The notes: generated by a model from the sequence alone, not told the origin. A DNA stretch of 64,000 bases from Pseudomonas putida (GCF_030159595.1 NZ_BSKJ01000006.1:186001-250000), one strand, 5' to 3'; counted from the first letter of the stretch, positions 1-8,972 are shown. Program-made: numbers and translations.

Positions 1-996
1 GCCGATCACCTTGTGCGGGTTGTAGCGGTCCATGGCCCAGCCCACACCCACGGCACTCAGCACGCCGCCGAACTGGAACAGCGCACCGATGAACGCGGCC
101 TGCTCCATACTCGCGCCGCTGTCACGCATCAGCGTTGGCAGCCAGCTGGTCAGCAGGTAGACGATCACCAGGCCCATGAAGTAAGTCAGCCACAGCAGCA
201 CAGTGCCCAGGCCATAGGTGCCGGAGAAGATCACCGCAAACACGCTGCGCGCGGCTACGGCCTTTTGTTCTGGCACGCTGAAGCTGCCCGCCTCGGCCAC
301 CACCTGCGGCGCAATCGGCGACAGGGTCTTGCGCACCTTGTCGGTACCTCGGTTGCGCACCACCAGGAACCGCGCCGACTCCGGCAGCCAGACCATCAGC
401 ACCAGTGCCAACAGCAGTGGCAGCACCCCACCGATGACCAGCAGGCTGTGCCAGCCGTAGGCCGGGATCATCTTGGCGGAAATGAAGCCACCGCCCGCCA
501 TGCCCAGGTTGAAACCACAGAACATGCTGGTTACCAGCAACGACTTGAGGCGCTCCGGGGTGTATTCAGACAGCAGTGTGGTGGCGTTGGGCATTCCCGC
601 ACCAAGGCCCAGGCCCGTGAGGAAGCGCAGTACCAGCAGTTGGTCGACGTTGGTGGCGTAAGCCGAAGCCAGACTGAAACCGCCAAACACCAGCACCGCG
701 CCGACCAGTACACCTTTTCGACCGAAACGGTCAGCCAGCGGCCCGGAGCCCAGGGCGCCGAACACCATGCCGATCAACGCAGCACTCATGACCGGGCCGA
801 GGCTGGCGCGGTCAATCCCCCACTCCTGCGACAGGGCAGGGGCGATGAACCCCATGGCAGCGGTATCCAAGCCGTCGAGGAAGACGATCAGGAAGCACAG
901 CAACACGACCCGCCACTGATAGCGGGACAGCGGCTGCTGATTGATGAACGACTGAACGTCGAGGCTTTTGCCGACGTTGTTTTGCGCTTGGTTCAT
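1..996 (-). CDS. pcaK: PcaK, 4-hydroxybenzoate/protocatechuate MFS transporter (3' end outside window)
   Basis: Aromatic acid:H+ symporter of the major facilitator superfamily in the inner membrane; it imports 4-hydroxybenzoate for the beta-ketoadipate pathway and is linked to chemotaxis toward aromatic acids. The 332 visible codons cover about three quarters of a protein of roughly 448 residues, starting MNQAQNNVGK. TM1 carries the acidic motif DGLD (Asp41, Asp44) known to be needed in P. putida PcaK, and the TM2-TM3 loop reads GPLADRFGRK (about residues 85-94). The ATG at 994-996 is preceded by a GGATAA-like ribosome site. pcaR lies just upstream on the same strand, and a PcaR-type box sits between them. 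The reading frame stays open to the window edge, so the stop is not seen. Confidence 0.95.
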   Translation of the reverse strand, partial: MNQAQNNVGKSLDVQSFINQQPLSRYQWRVVLLCFLIVFLDGLDTAAMGFIAPALSQEWGIDRASLGPVMSAALIGMVFGALGSGPLADRFGRKGVLVGAVLVFGGFSLASAYATNVDQLLVLRFLTGLGLGAGMPNATTLLSEYTPERLKSLLVTSMFCGFNLGMAGGGFISAKMIPAYGWHSLLVIGGVLPLLLALVLMVWLPESARFLVVRNRGTDKVRKTLSPIAPQVVAEAGSFSVPEQKAVAARSVFAVIFSGTYGLGTVLLWLTYFMGLVIVYLLTSWLPTLMRDSGASMEQAAFIGALFQFGGVLSAVGVGWAMDRYNPHKVIG

Positions 997-1316
997 TGTT
1001 GTTATCCAGAATGAAGGGCACAGCCAGACCACTGCACGCGGGCAACCGGCACAGAGGACAATGATGGGGGAACAGGGCCTGTGTCAGCCTGGATACAACG
1101 GGACTGCGCGCGGGTGCGGCCGCGGCAGCGAGGGGACAGTATTCATGGTAGTGCCTCTAATGTTTTTCTTGTTCGGTCGGCATGGCCGACCGTTGCGAGA
1201 GACATTAATCAGCGGGCGCAGGTGAAGCAATTCACCCGGAACGACACTGTGCGTTTATCGCACAAGAAACGGTTTTGCCTGTTCTATTTTGGAGCCGTCT
1301 TGCGGCCCCAGCCATC
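997..1316. other. pcaK-pcaR intergenic region
   Basis: This 320-base gap between pcaR and pcaK (both leftward) contains no convincing gene. It holds a near-perfect PcaR operator at 1249-1263, close to the pcaR stop. It probably contains the pcaK promoter, which I could not assign to clear -35/-10 hexamers. Confidence 0.6.
1249..1263 (-). promoter_or_regulatory. PcaR binding site upstream of pcaK
   Basis: GTGCGTTTATCGCAC matches the reverse complement of the published P. putida PcaR box (GTTCGATAATCGCAC) at 13 of 15 positions, and the first and last five bases are self-complementary. It lies about 250 bases upstream of the pcaK start. PcaR with beta-ketoadipate activates pca genes, so this is the expected control site for pcaK. 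Confidence 0.7.
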
Positions 1317-2192
1317 TCAACCAAACAACTGATGACAAAGGTCGCGGCTAGCGGCCAGCAGTATCGGCAAGAAACGCTGCTCCAGTTCACTGCGCGTCAC
1401 TCGCCCCACATGGGTGCTCACGTTCAACGCCGCCAACACTTGCCCCGATGCGTCATAGATCGGCACCGCGATCGATCGCAGCCCCTGCTCCAGCTCCTGG
1501 TCCACCACGCACCAACCCTGGGCGCGCACCTGCTGGATGCAGGCGAACAATGATTCAGGGTCATGCAGGGTACGGCTGGTGCGTGCCTTCAGGTCGGCAC
1601 GTTCCAGGTATTCACGCAGACTGGTGTCGTCCAGGGCCGCCAGTAGAATGCGCCCCATCGACGTGCAGTAGGCCGGCAGGCGTCCGCCCACCGACAAGTC
1701 CACCGAGATCAGCCGCTCCACCGTGGCCGAGCGAGCGATATAAAGAATGTCGTCACCTTCGAGAGTGGCCATGTTGGCCGCCTCATGCAACTGGTCGCTG
1801 ATGCGGTCCAGGTAAGGCTGGGCAGAAATCGCCAGCGGCGTCGACGACAGGTACGCATGCCCCAGGGTCAGCACTTTGGGTAACAGCGAATAGGTACGCC
1901 CGTCCGTGGTGGCGTATCCCAGCTTGATCAACGTATGCAGGCAACGGCGCACCGCTGCGCGGGGGATTTCGGTGCGGTGGCTGATCTGGGCGATGGTCAG
2001 GTGGCGCTTGCGCTCCTGGAACGCCTGGATCACAGCCAGGCCACGAGCCAGGGAGGTCATGAAGTCCGGGTCGCCGGTAAAGGCCTGGATGCGCTTGGCC
2101 GGGGAAGCCACGATCGGCGGCGCCATGGCAGCCGAGGCAGGTCGTGCCACCTCCGGATTGCCGGAATCGTTGCCCAGGGTTTCGTCACTCAT
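1317..2192 (-). CDS. pcaR: PcaR, IclR-family regulator of the pca regulon
   Basis: Transcription factor that, with beta-ketoadipate, activates protocatechuate-branch genes and represses itself. The protein is 291 residues, typical for PcaR. It has an alanine/proline-rich N-terminal tail, a winged helix-turn-helix (about residues 45-105, including LTIAQISHRTEIPRAAVRR) and the IclR effector domain (about 120-290). The ATG at 2190-2192 follows a GAGGTG ribosome site; an in-frame TTG four codons upstream is unlikely because it would sit before that site. Two PcaR boxes lie just upstream (2220-2253), consistent with autorepression. Confidence 0.96.
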   Translation of the reverse strand: MSDETLGNDSGNPEVARPASAAMAPPIVASPAKRIQAFTGDPDFMTSLARGLAVIQAFQERKRHLTIAQISHRTEIPRAAVRRCLHTLIKLGYATTDGRTYSLLPKVLTLGHAYLSSTPLAISAQPYLDRISDQLHEAANMATLEGDDILYIARSATVERLISVDLSVGGRLPAYCTSMGRILLAALDDTSLREYLERADLKARTSRTLHDPESLFACIQQVRAQGWCVVDQELEQGLRSIAVPIYDASGQVLAALNVSTHVGRVTRSELEQRFLPILLAASRDLCHQLFG

Positions 2193-2219
2193 CGCACACC
2201 TCAAAAAAAACGCCGGTTC

Positions 2220-2234
2220 GTGCGATTATCGAAC
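2220..2234 (-). promoter_or_regulatory. PcaR operator, perfect match
   Basis: On the minus strand this reads GTTCGATAATCGCAC, identical to the 15-bp PcaR box as I recall it from P. putida pca promoters. It lies 28 bases upstream of the pcaR start codon, where a bound repressor would overlap the pcaR promoter. Confidence 0.85.
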
Positions 2235-2238
2235 AAAC

Positions 2239-2253
2239 GGCCGATAATCGCAA
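2239..2253 (+). promoter_or_regulatory. Second PcaR-like box, opposite orientation
   Basis: GGCCGATAATCGCAA matches the PcaR box at 12 of 15 positions, on the plus strand. It forms an inverted pair with the perfect box at 2220-2234, leaving a four-base gap. The pair may hold two PcaR dimers. Confidence 0.55.
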
Positions 2254-2280
2254 TTGACCGCCGACACTTTTGCTTATACC

Positions 2281-2377
2281 TTTCTCATGCCACTTGTGGC
2301 TTCTTTGGAGAGACTGGTCAGGTACCCACCGTAGAAGTCCCCAGGCAACGGCCTCGCCTTTTGGCGAGGCCGTTTTT
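2281..2377 (+). ncRNA. Candidate small RNA, rightward, upstream of pcaR
   Basis: A strong terminator at 2350-2377 has no protein gene upstream in its direction: pcaR is divergent and starts at 2192. A transcript of roughly 100 nt starting near 2281-2290 would explain it. The sequence TTGACC at 2254-2259 and TATACC at 2275-2280 could be promoter elements, but their spacing (15 bases) is short. The 5' end also contains a small GCCAC/GTGGC hairpin. I do not recognise a known RNA family. The start is a guess. Confidence 0.35.
2350..2377 (+). terminator. Rho-independent terminator (orphan)
   Basis: A nine-base-pair stem, GGCCTCGCC with GGCGAGGCC, closes a TTTT loop and is followed by five T residues after one G. 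It is oriented rightward with no protein gene before it. Confidence 0.8.
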
Positions 2378-2524
2378 CATTCGGGCATCGCCCCGGCACT
2401 GCAGCGAACTTTTATCCGCCATGCCTTTCAAACTTGTACGAAAGGTCCAGATTGCATCCCGACACACGCCTCTATTAACGTCAGGTGATGTCAGGGTTGG
2501 GTAAATAACGATGTTCGGCAAATT

Positions 2525-2543
2525 ATCGATTGCTATAATCGAT
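2525..2543 (+). promoter_or_regulatory. Extended -10 promoter inside an inverted repeat
   Basis: TGCTATAAT (2531-2539) is an extended -10 element with a consensus TATAAT. It lies within ATCGATT-GCTAT-AATCGAT, a perfect seven-base inverted repeat. No good -35 hexamer precedes it, as expected for extended -10 promoters. It would start a transcript near 2546, giving a leader of about 120 bases before the gene at 2670. The repeat could be an operator. Confidence 0.45.
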
Positions 2544-2669
2544 TACGCAGGCCCCGACGTTACCGTGGCAATGCAACCTTCCGTTGTATCAAGCCGTTGT
2601 GGCCAGTACGGTATGTGCAGGCTGCACAACGCATAACAACAGTCATTACACTTCATTCAGGTACTGCAT

Positions 2670-2870
2670 GTGACGAAAGATGAACTGCGCGCAGAACTCG
2701 AGCGCCAGGCTGAACGTTACAAGGATGTTTACGGTGGTGAAGTCACCACTTACGCCGCACAGCCGGATCCGGAACGCAAACCTTGGCGCAAACGTGCCAG
2801 CGTGCGTGACCAGTCCTTCAGCCAGGAACTGGAGCGTATGGAAAAGGAACTGCGCAGCGACAATCCCTGA
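2670..2870 (+). CDS. Small conserved-looking hypothetical protein
   Basis: The 66-residue highly charged protein starts with GTG (the overlapping ATG two bases upstream runs straight into a stop). It has two predicted helical, Glu/Arg-rich segments (about residues 3-18 and 46-63) separated by a Tyr/Pro-containing linker, and no membrane segment or cysteine. A CAGGTA-like ribosome site precedes the GTG. I do not recognise a named family. The promoter at 2525-2543 could drive it. A weak GC hairpin at 2895-2913 without a T tract follows. Confidence 0.7.
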   Translation: MTKDELRAELERQAERYKDVYGGEVTTYAAQPDPERKPWRKRASVRDQSFSQELERMEKELRSDNP

Positions 2871-3192
2871 CCCAGGGCCACGCCAGCGCGTCGTCGCCCG
2901 GCCAGCCCGGGCGAGGTCAACCTTTGATCGATCTTTACCGCCTGACTGACGATGTAATGGAATTACACAAATTTCATACGGTCGTTTGAATGATGGCGAA
3001 CCCGCTATTTCTTCACTTTTCTGCCTGATTTCGCCAGATTTTGCGCTTTTTAGCAGATATTTACCTGCCCGAATGCCCCATCACGCACAGCATGCCAATG
3101 TCATGAAGATTGCCATCGGTCTGTAGCAAGTGCATCGATTGCCAAGGTTTTCTGGCATAATCCCGCCCCCCTATGACCGCCAGACAACCTTC
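2871..3192. other. Intergenic region before the phosphate permease
   Basis: This 322-base gap starts with a CGCCCGG/CCGGGCG hairpin (2895-2913), which may be a weak terminator for the preceding gene, and then becomes AT-richer. Near the permease there is a CATAAT sequence about 30 bases before the start, but no hexamer at a proper -35 distance that I would defend. I see no gene and no convincing Pho box. Confidence 0.5.
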
Positions 3193-4665
3193 ATGATCGA
3201 TTTATTCAGCGGACTGGATGCCTGGGTGTTGGTGAGCCTGCTGCTCGCCTTGACCTTCGTACTCGCCTTCGAGTTCATCAATGGCTTTCATGACACCGCC
3301 AACGCGGTAGCTACCGTCATCTATACCAAAGCCATGCCGCCGCACCTCGCCGTGTTCTTCTCCGGCGTGTTCAACTTCCTTGGCGTTCTGCTCGGCGGTG
3401 TCGGGGTGGCCTATGCCATCGTGCACCTGTTGCCGGTAGAGCTGCTGATCAACGTGAACACCGGACACGGCCTGGCCATGGTCTTCTCGCTGCTGGCTGC
3501 GGCCATCACCTGGAACCTGGGCACCTGGTACTTTGGTATCCCCGCTTCCAGCTCGCACACGCTGATCGGCTCCATTCTCGGTGTCGGCCTGGCCAACGCC
3601 CTGATCAACGACATCCCGCTGGGTGACGGCGTCAACTGGCAGAAAGCGATCGACATCGCCATGTCGCTGGTGGTCTCGCCAATGGCCGGCTTCGCCGTTG
3701 CCGCCCTGGTGCTGATCGGCCTGAAGTGGTGGCGCCCGCTGTCGAAGATGCACAAGACGCCCGACCAGCGCCGCAAGCTTGACGACAAGAAGCACCCACC
3801 TTTCTGGAACCGCCTGGTGCTGGTAGTTTCCGCCATGGGCGTGAGCTTCGTGCACGGCTCGAACGACGGCCAGAAAGGCATCGGTCTGATCATGCTGGTA
3901 CTGATCGGGATCGTCCCGGCCAAGTTCGTCCTCGACCTGAACAGCACCACCTACCAGATCGAGCGTACCCGCGACGCCACCCTGCACATGAGCCAGTTCT
4001 ACCAGCGCAACGCCGCCACCCTGGGCGAGTTCCTGGCGCTGGGCAAAGCCAAGTCCAGCGACCTGCCGGAGCAGTTCAGCTGCAACCCTCAGCAGACCGA
4101 GCCGACCATTGCCGCGCTGCAGGCCTCGCTGCAAGGCGTAACCGACTACCACAGCCTGGATGCCGAAAAGCGCGTCGAAGTACGCCGCTACCTGCTGTGC
4201 CTGGATGACACAGCGAAGAAGGTTGGCAAGCTGCCAGGCCTGGAGGCCCGTGAAAAGGCCGACCTGGAAAAACTGCGCAAAGACCTCACTGCCACTACCG
4301 AATACGCCCCGTTCTGGGTGATCGTGGCCGTCGCCCTGGCCTTGGGCCTGGGCACCATGGTTGGCTGGAAGCGCGTGGTACTGACCGTCGGCGAGAAGAT
4401 CGGCAAGCAGGGCATGACCTATGCACAGGGCATGTCGGCACAGATCACCGCGGCCTGCGCCATCGGCATGGCCAACGTGTTTGCCCTGCCGGTATCGACC
4501 ACCCATGTGCTGTCGTCTGGCGTGGCCGGCACCATGGTCGCCAACAAGAGCGGCCTGCAAGGCGGCACTGTGAAGACCATCCTGTTGGCTTGGGTACTGA
4601 CCCTGCCGGCTTCGATGGGCCTGGCGGCTGGCCTGTTCTGGCTGGCATCCAAAGCCATTGGCTGA
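3193..4665 (+). CDS. pit: Low-affinity inorganic phosphate transporter, Pit family
   Basis: H+-coupled inner-membrane importer of metal-phosphate complexes (PF01384). The 490-residue protein is close to E. coli PitA (499). It has the two duplicated signature regions: EFINGFHDTANAVAT near residue 25 and FVHGSNDGQKGIGL near residue 220. Between the halves lies a large cytoplasmic loop (about residues 245-370) with charged helices. The C-terminal half ends in several membrane segments containing ALPVSTTHVLSSG. The ATG at 3193 is chosen because the family begins a few residues before TM1; upstream in-frame codons give unlike sequence. Its ribosome site is weak. A terminator follows at once, so it is monocistronic. 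Confidence 0.93.
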   Translation: MIDLFSGLDAWVLVSLLLALTFVLAFEFINGFHDTANAVATVIYTKAMPPHLAVFFSGVFNFLGVLLGGVGVAYAIVHLLPVELLINVNTGHGLAMVFSLLAAAITWNLGTWYFGIPASSSHTLIGSILGVGLANALINDIPLGDGVNWQKAIDIAMSLVVSPMAGFAVAALVLIGLKWWRPLSKMHKTPDQRRKLDDKKHPPFWNRLVLVVSAMGVSFVHGSNDGQKGIGLIMLVLIGIVPAKFVLDLNSTTYQIERTRDATLHMSQFYQRNAATLGEFLALGKAKSSDLPEQFSCNPQQTEPTIAALQASLQGVTDYHSLDAEKRVEVRRYLLCLDDTAKKVGKLPGLEAREKADLEKLRKDLTATTEYAPFWVIVAVALALGLGTMVGWKRVVLTVGEKIGKQGMTYAQGMSAQITAACAIGMANVFALPVSTTHVLSSGVAGTMVANKSGLQGGTVKTILLAWVLTLPASMGLAAGLFWLASKAIG

Positions 4666-4683
4666 GTGACACCGCGATGAATG

Positions 4684-4706
4684 AAGGCGCCCACGGGCGC
4701 CTTTTT
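4684..4706 (+). terminator. Terminator of the phosphate permease gene
   Basis: AAGGCGCC and GGCGCCTT form a stem around a short CACG loop, followed directly by five T residues, 19 bases after the permease stop. Confidence 0.8.
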
Positions 4707-4771
4707 CATTCCACAATACGGCCTGTTCCGTCGTCCACTCTCCAGCAACTGTGGTGCATGTTGATGGAGGG

Positions 4772-5107
4772 TTAATCCAGAACAACTGCGTCAAGCCCGG
4801 CAGCCGCAAGATGACGCTCCCGGAAGAAAAGAAAGAGTGGCAAAGCCAACGAAGGGCCAACAGCAAGACAACACAGCGGCACCCACAGTCGGCGCATTGC
4901 AAGCCTACGGCCTTCTACTATCACGAATACAGCAACCGCTATTCCTGAAATGAGTACATCAGCCCAAGCGAATGCCGCGATGTTGTCGGAAGTTGCCTGT
5001 TGTACCAGTAGCGGTATGTTGAGGTTGTGGACAGCAAGCCATGGAACAAATTGCGAGAGGGGCAAAGCCGCGCCCGCAACGCACAGAATAATGTAGAAGA
5101 CCTGCAT
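4772..5107 (-). CDS. DUF2834-family small membrane protein
   Basis: A 111-residue inner-membrane protein with about three hydrophobic segments (residues 1-20, 40-65 and 75-95). The start fits the DUF2834 pattern: a hydrophobic helix followed by an aromatic/Pro turn and an FAWADVLIS segment. The ATG at 5105-5107 follows AGGAGG at ideal distance, so the longer upstream reading frame is not used. Function is unknown in the family. It stands alone, convergent with the phosphate permease. Confidence 0.8.
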   Translation of the reverse strand: MQVFYIILCVAGAALPLSQFVPWLAVHNLNIPLLVQQATSDNIAAFAWADVLISGIAVAVFVIVEGRRLAMRRLWVPLCCLAVGPSLALPLFLFFRERHLAAAGLDAVVLD

Positions 5108-5222
5108 ATTGCCTCCTGTCGAGCCAAACTTGATGTAGACCATGCCGACCGCTGGCCATGGCGGGTGCTTGCAGTATGAAAGGGCACCAGCCCTTGCCAA
5201 CTTCTTCGCGGATACAGGCCAA

Positions 5223-6692
5223 CTACCTTTTCTTGCCCCCCAGCAATGAGCCCATCAACCCCCGCACCAGCTGCCGCCCCAGCTGATTGGCCGCCTGGCG
5301 CACCGCCGACTTGATCGCCTGCCCTGCCGCACTCTGCAAGAAATCACCAGCCTTGTCGGCAAAGCTCTCCTCATCCGGCTGCGGCGCCGGCTCCACGGCC
5401 TCGCCCTTGCGCTGGGTCAGCATTTCATAAGCCGACTCACGGTCCACTGGCTTGTCATAACGCCCCGCCAGCGGCGAAGCGGCAATCAGCGCACTGCGTT
5501 CAGCCGCAGACAAAGGTCCGATGCGTGACTGCGGCGGTGCAACCAGCACCCGCTGCACCATGGCCGGGGTGCCCTTCTCTTCCAGCGTACCCACCAGCGC
5601 CTCGCCAATCCCCAGCTCGGTCAACACCGCCAGGGTGTCGAACGCCGGGTTGGGGCGAAAGCCATCGGCCACCGCTCGCAGCGACTTTTGCTCCTTCGCG
5701 GTAAACGCCCGCAAGCCATGCTGAATGCGCAAACCCAGCTGGGCCAACACCGCATCCGGCAGGTCGCCGGGCGACTGGGTAACGAAGTACACCCCCACAC
5801 CCTTGGATCGAATGAGCCGCACCACTTGTTCCAGCCGATCCTGCAACGCCTTGGGCGTGCCGTTGAACAACAAGTGCGCTTCATCGAAGAACAAGGCCAG
5901 CACTGGTTTGTCGGCATCCCCTCGCTCGGGCAACTGCTCGAACAACTCAGCCAATAGCCACAGCAGGAAAGTCGCGTACACCTTGGGCGCTTCATGCACC
6001 AACCGACTGGCATCGAGCAGGTGAATGCGCCCACGGCCATCCGGGTCCGGCCGTAGCAGGTCTTCAAGCTGCAATGCCGGCTCACCGAAAAGTGCTTCGG
6101 CGCCCTGCTGCTCCAGGGTCGCTAGCCGCCGCAACAAAGCCTGGGTAGAGGCAGTGGTCATCAGCGCGCTGTCTTCGCCCAGCAGTTGCGGGTTGTCCTT
6201 CAGGTGCGCAAGCAATGCCTTGAGGTCTTTCAGGTCCAGCAGCAACAGGCCCTCGCGGTCTGCGACCTTGAAGGCGGCGTACAGCGCGGCTTGCTGGCTG
6301 TCGGTCAGCTCCAGCAGGTTGCCCAACAGCAGTGGCCCCATCTCACTGAGGGTGGTGCGCAGGGGGTGGCCGGACTGCCCGGCGATATCCCACAGGCTTA
6401 CCGGGTAGGCCTGGGGCGTATGCCCCAGCCAGGGCATACCGGCAATACGCTCGGCCACCTTGCCCTGTGGCGCGCCGGCAGCCCCCAGGCCGCAGAGGTC
6501 GCCTTTGACATCGGCCGCGAACACAGCCACCCCCGCCTTGCTGAACACTTCTGCCAGATGCTGCAGGGTGACGGTCTTGCCCGTGCCCGTCGCGCCCGCC
6601 ACCAGACCGTGACGGTTGGCCAGCCGCATCGCTTGCCCTACTGGCTGGCCATCCGGGCCAGCGCCTACAACGATGGTCGAAGATTCCGACAT
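5223..6692 (-). CDS. HerA-like / DUF853 (YjgR-type) ATPase
   Basis: A 489-residue cytoplasmic P-loop ATPase related to HerA/FtsK translocases. Walker A is GATGTGKT (residues 33-40) and Walker B is ALFFDEAH (265-272). The FVTQSPGDLPDAVLAQLG region matches sensor/arginine-finger features of the DUF853 family. The C-terminal tail (about 420-489) is low-complexity and ends in a basic GGKKR. The ATG at 6690-6692 is the family start (MSESSTIVVG) and follows a GAGGATT sequence; upstream in-frame codons give unlike sequence. The E. coli homologue YjgR is poorly characterised, so the DNA-related role is inferred from the fold only. Confidence 0.88.
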   Translation of the reverse strand: MSESSTIVVGAGPDGQPVGQAMRLANRHGLVAGATGTGKTVTLQHLAEVFSKAGVAVFAADVKGDLCGLGAAGAPQGKVAERIAGMPWLGHTPQAYPVSLWDIAGQSGHPLRTTLSEMGPLLLGNLLELTDSQQAALYAAFKVADREGLLLLDLKDLKALLAHLKDNPQLLGEDSALMTTASTQALLRRLATLEQQGAEALFGEPALQLEDLLRPDPDGRGRIHLLDASRLVHEAPKVYATFLLWLLAELFEQLPERGDADKPVLALFFDEAHLLFNGTPKALQDRLEQVVRLIRSKGVGVYFVTQSPGDLPDAVLAQLGLRIQHGLRAFTAKEQKSLRAVADGFRPNPAFDTLAVLTELGIGEALVGTLEEKGTPAMVQRVLVAPPQSRIGPLSAAERSALIAASPLAGRYDKPVDRESAYEMLTQRKGEAVEPAPQPDEESFADKAGDFLQSAAGQAIKSAVRQAANQLGRQLVRGLMGSLLGGKKR

Positions 6693-6860
6693 CTCATTAA
6701 TCCTCTGCTCAAGCTTTACCTTAATTCGGCCGATACCTTTGGGTGATATTCGCCTTAATAGAGAGGAACAACCGAAAAGGGATATTTCGGGATGTTGCAT
6801 TGCCTTGCGCTCCCCCCGAGCGAACGCCTGATATAACACCTTAGCGGAACCGATTACGCC

Positions 6861-8735
6861 ATGAACAAAAGCCTTCGTTTCAGCCACAAGATTCTTTTGG
6901 CGGCATCACTGATCGTGATGCTCGCCTTCAGCCTTTTCACCCTCTACAACGATTACCTCCAGCGTAATGCGATCCGCGAGGACCTGGAAAACTATCTGGC
7001 TGAAATGGGCACCTCCACTTCGACCAACATTCGCAACCTGTTCGAAGGTCGTATCAAACTGGTGGAGAACCTGGCGCAGAACATTGCCCAGGACCCAACC
7101 AACGCCGAGACCCTGATGGGGCAGAACGCGCTGGCCTCCAGTTTCCTCACGGTCTACCTGGGTAAGGTCGACGGCGGCTTTAGCGTACGCCCGGACTCAA
7201 AAATGCCCGATGGATACGACCCGCGCACCCGCCCTTGGTACAAGGATGGCATGAATGCGGCGGGCGCGACCCTGACCGAGCCGTACATCGACATGACCAC
7301 CAACAAGATGGTCATCGGCATCCTCAGCAAGGTGTCCAGCAGTGTCGGCGTGGTGGGGGGTGACCTGGCGCTGGACGGCCTGGTGCAGATCATCAACTCG
7401 CTGAACTTCGGCGGCATGGGCTACGCCTTCCTGGTCAACGACCAAGGCAAGATCCTGGTGCATCCGGACAAAGACCTGGTAATGAAGTCGCTGTCCGACC
7501 TGTTCCCGCAACACACGCCGAAACTGACCGGTGAGCTGACCGAAGTACAGAGTGATGGCCAGACCCGCCTGCTGACCTTCACCCCGATTACCGGCCTGCC
7601 GTCGGCCAACTGGTACATTGGCCTGTCGGTGGACAAGGACAAGGCCTTCTCGATGCTCAGCACCTTCCGCACCTCGGCGGTGATCGCCACCGTGGTAGCG
7701 GTGGTAATCATCATCGGTCTGCTCGGCCTGCTGATCCGCGTGTTGATGCAGCCGCTGCACACCATGACGCGCGCCATGGAAGACATTGCCGAAGGTGAAG
7801 GCGACCTGACCAAGCGTCTGCGCATCCACAATCACGACGAGTTCGGCATCCTCGGCAACGCCTTCAACCGGTTCGTAGAGCGCATTCACAGCAGTATTCG
7901 CGAAGTGTCCTCGGCCACCGCGCAGGTCAACGAAGTCGCCCTGCGCGTGATCAGTGCTTCGAATTCGTCGATGACCAACTCCGACGAGCAGTCCAACCGC
8001 ACCAACAGCGTGGCTGCCGCCATCAACGAATTGGGTGCCGCCGCCCAGGAAATTGCCGGCAACGCTGCCCAGGCTTCCCAGCATGCAAGCTCCGCGCGCC
8101 TGTTGGCCGAAGAAGGCCAGCAAGTGGTCGAGCGCAACATTGCCGCGATGAACCGCCTGTCCGACCTGATCGTCACGTCCAGCGAGCACATCGAAACGCT
8201 GAACAGCAAGACCGTGAATATCGGGCAGATCCTCGAAGTGATCACCAGCATTTCCCAGCAGACCAACCTGCTGGCGCTGAACGCCGCTATCGAGGCGGCC
8301 CGCGCCGGTGAAGCCGGGCGTGGTTTTGCCGTGGTCGCCGATGAAGTGCGCAACCTGGCACACCGCACCCAGGAATCGGCGCAACAAGTGCAGACCATGA
8401 TCGAAGAGCTGCAGGTCGGTGCCCGCGAGTCGGTCGAGACCATGGACCAGAGCCAGCGCCACAGCCAGGACAGCATGCAGATCGCCAACCAGGCCGGTGA
8501 GCGGCTGGACAGCGTTACCGTGCGCATTGGCGAGATCGACGGCATGAACCAGTCGGTGGCCACTGCCACTGAAGAGCAGACCGCCGTGGTGGAGGCCATC
8601 AACATGGACATCAACGAGATCAACATGCTCAACCAGGAAGGCGTGGAGAACCTGCAAGCCACCCTGCGTGCCTGTTCGGACCTGGAGCAGCAGGCTGGTC
8701 GCCTTAAACATCTGGTGGGCAGCTTCCGCATCTAA
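6861..8735 (+). CDS. mcpG: McpG-type methyl-accepting chemotaxis protein (GABA/amino-acid chemoreceptor)
   Basis: Transmembrane chemoreceptor of 624 residues. TM1 is about residues 11-30, a periplasmic double-Cache domain 35-270, TM2 272-293, HAMP 295-350, then a signalling domain with the conserved hairpin tip around 470-500 ([20 protein letters not shown]). The Cache domain carries the amino-acid ligand motif: Tyr119, Arg124, Trp126, Tyr127, Tyr142, Asp144 and Asp168. These match the PctA/B/C receptors of P. aeruginosa, and the gene corresponds to P. putida McpG, which senses gamma-aminobutyrate. GABA specificity is inferred from overall likeness and synteny. An inverted REP pair follows. 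Confidence 0.9.
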   Translation: MNKSLRFSHKILLAASLIVMLAFSLFTLYNDYLQRNAIREDLENYLAEMGTSTSTNIRNLFEGRIKLVENLAQNIAQDPTNAETLMGQNALASSFLTVYLGKVDGGFSVRPDSKMPDGYDPRTRPWYKDGMNAAGATLTEPYIDMTTNKMVIGILSKVSSSVGVVGGDLALDGLVQIINSLNFGGMGYAFLVNDQGKILVHPDKDLVMKSLSDLFPQHTPKLTGELTEVQSDGQTRLLTFTPITGLPSANWYIGLSVDKDKAFSMLSTFRTSAVIATVVAVVIIIGLLGLLIRVLMQPLHTMTRAMEDIAEGEGDLTKRLRIHNHDEFGILGNAFNRFVERIHSSIREVSSATAQVNEVALRVISASNSSMTNSDEQSNRTNSVAAAINELGAAAQEIAGNAAQASQHASSARLLAEEGQQVVERNIAAMNRLSDLIVTSSEHIETLNSKTVNIGQILEVITSISQQTNLLALNAAIEAARAGEAGRGFAVVADEVRNLAHRTQESAQQVQTMIEELQVGARESVETMDQSQRHSQDSMQIANQAGERLDSVTVRIGEIDGMNQSVATATEEQTAVVEAINMDINEINMLNQEGVENLQATLRACSDLEQQAGRLKHLVGSFRI

Positions 8736-8754
8736 ATACAGACCGCGTCGCCTG

Positions 8755-8839
8755 CTTCGCGGGTAAACCCGCTCCCACAGAGACTACGCAGGCCTTGATG
8801 CTTGCGCTGCCTCCTGTGGGAGCGGGTTTACCCGCGAAG
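8755..8839. repeat. Inverted pair of REP elements
   Basis: Two 26-base arms (8755-8780 and 8814-8839) are perfect reverse complements and contain the core GCGGGTTTACCCGCG flanked by TGTGGGA. They can form a long hairpin between mcpG and the glycosyltransferase gene. This is the common P. putida-type REP. Confidence 0.9.
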
Positions 8840-8972
8840 AAGCCCACGCCGCTCCCCGCCCAACCCCGACCGAACAAACTATCCTTCTGAAAGGTCAACC
8901 TTTAGGCGCGTCATCGCCGGCCCACTACCGCCGGATGACAGACCCGAAGACGATCCCGGAGGGATGCTGATC

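Larger units (their letters stand above)
2193..2669. other. pcaR upstream intergenic region
   Basis: This 477-base gap contains two PcaR boxes, a strong rho-independent terminator with no protein gene in front of it (possible small RNA), and an extended -10 promoter embedded in an inverted repeat that could drive the small gene at 2670. I see no convincing protein gene here. Confidence 0.6.

Noticed and set aside
13..1014. 333-codon plus-strand frame across pcaK
   Set aside because: The opposite strand encodes PcaK with exact family features, so this frame is a shadow.
7197..8711. 504-codon open frame antisense to the McpG gene
   Set aside because: Mirrors the chemoreceptor signalling domain; no start signal and no recognisable domain.
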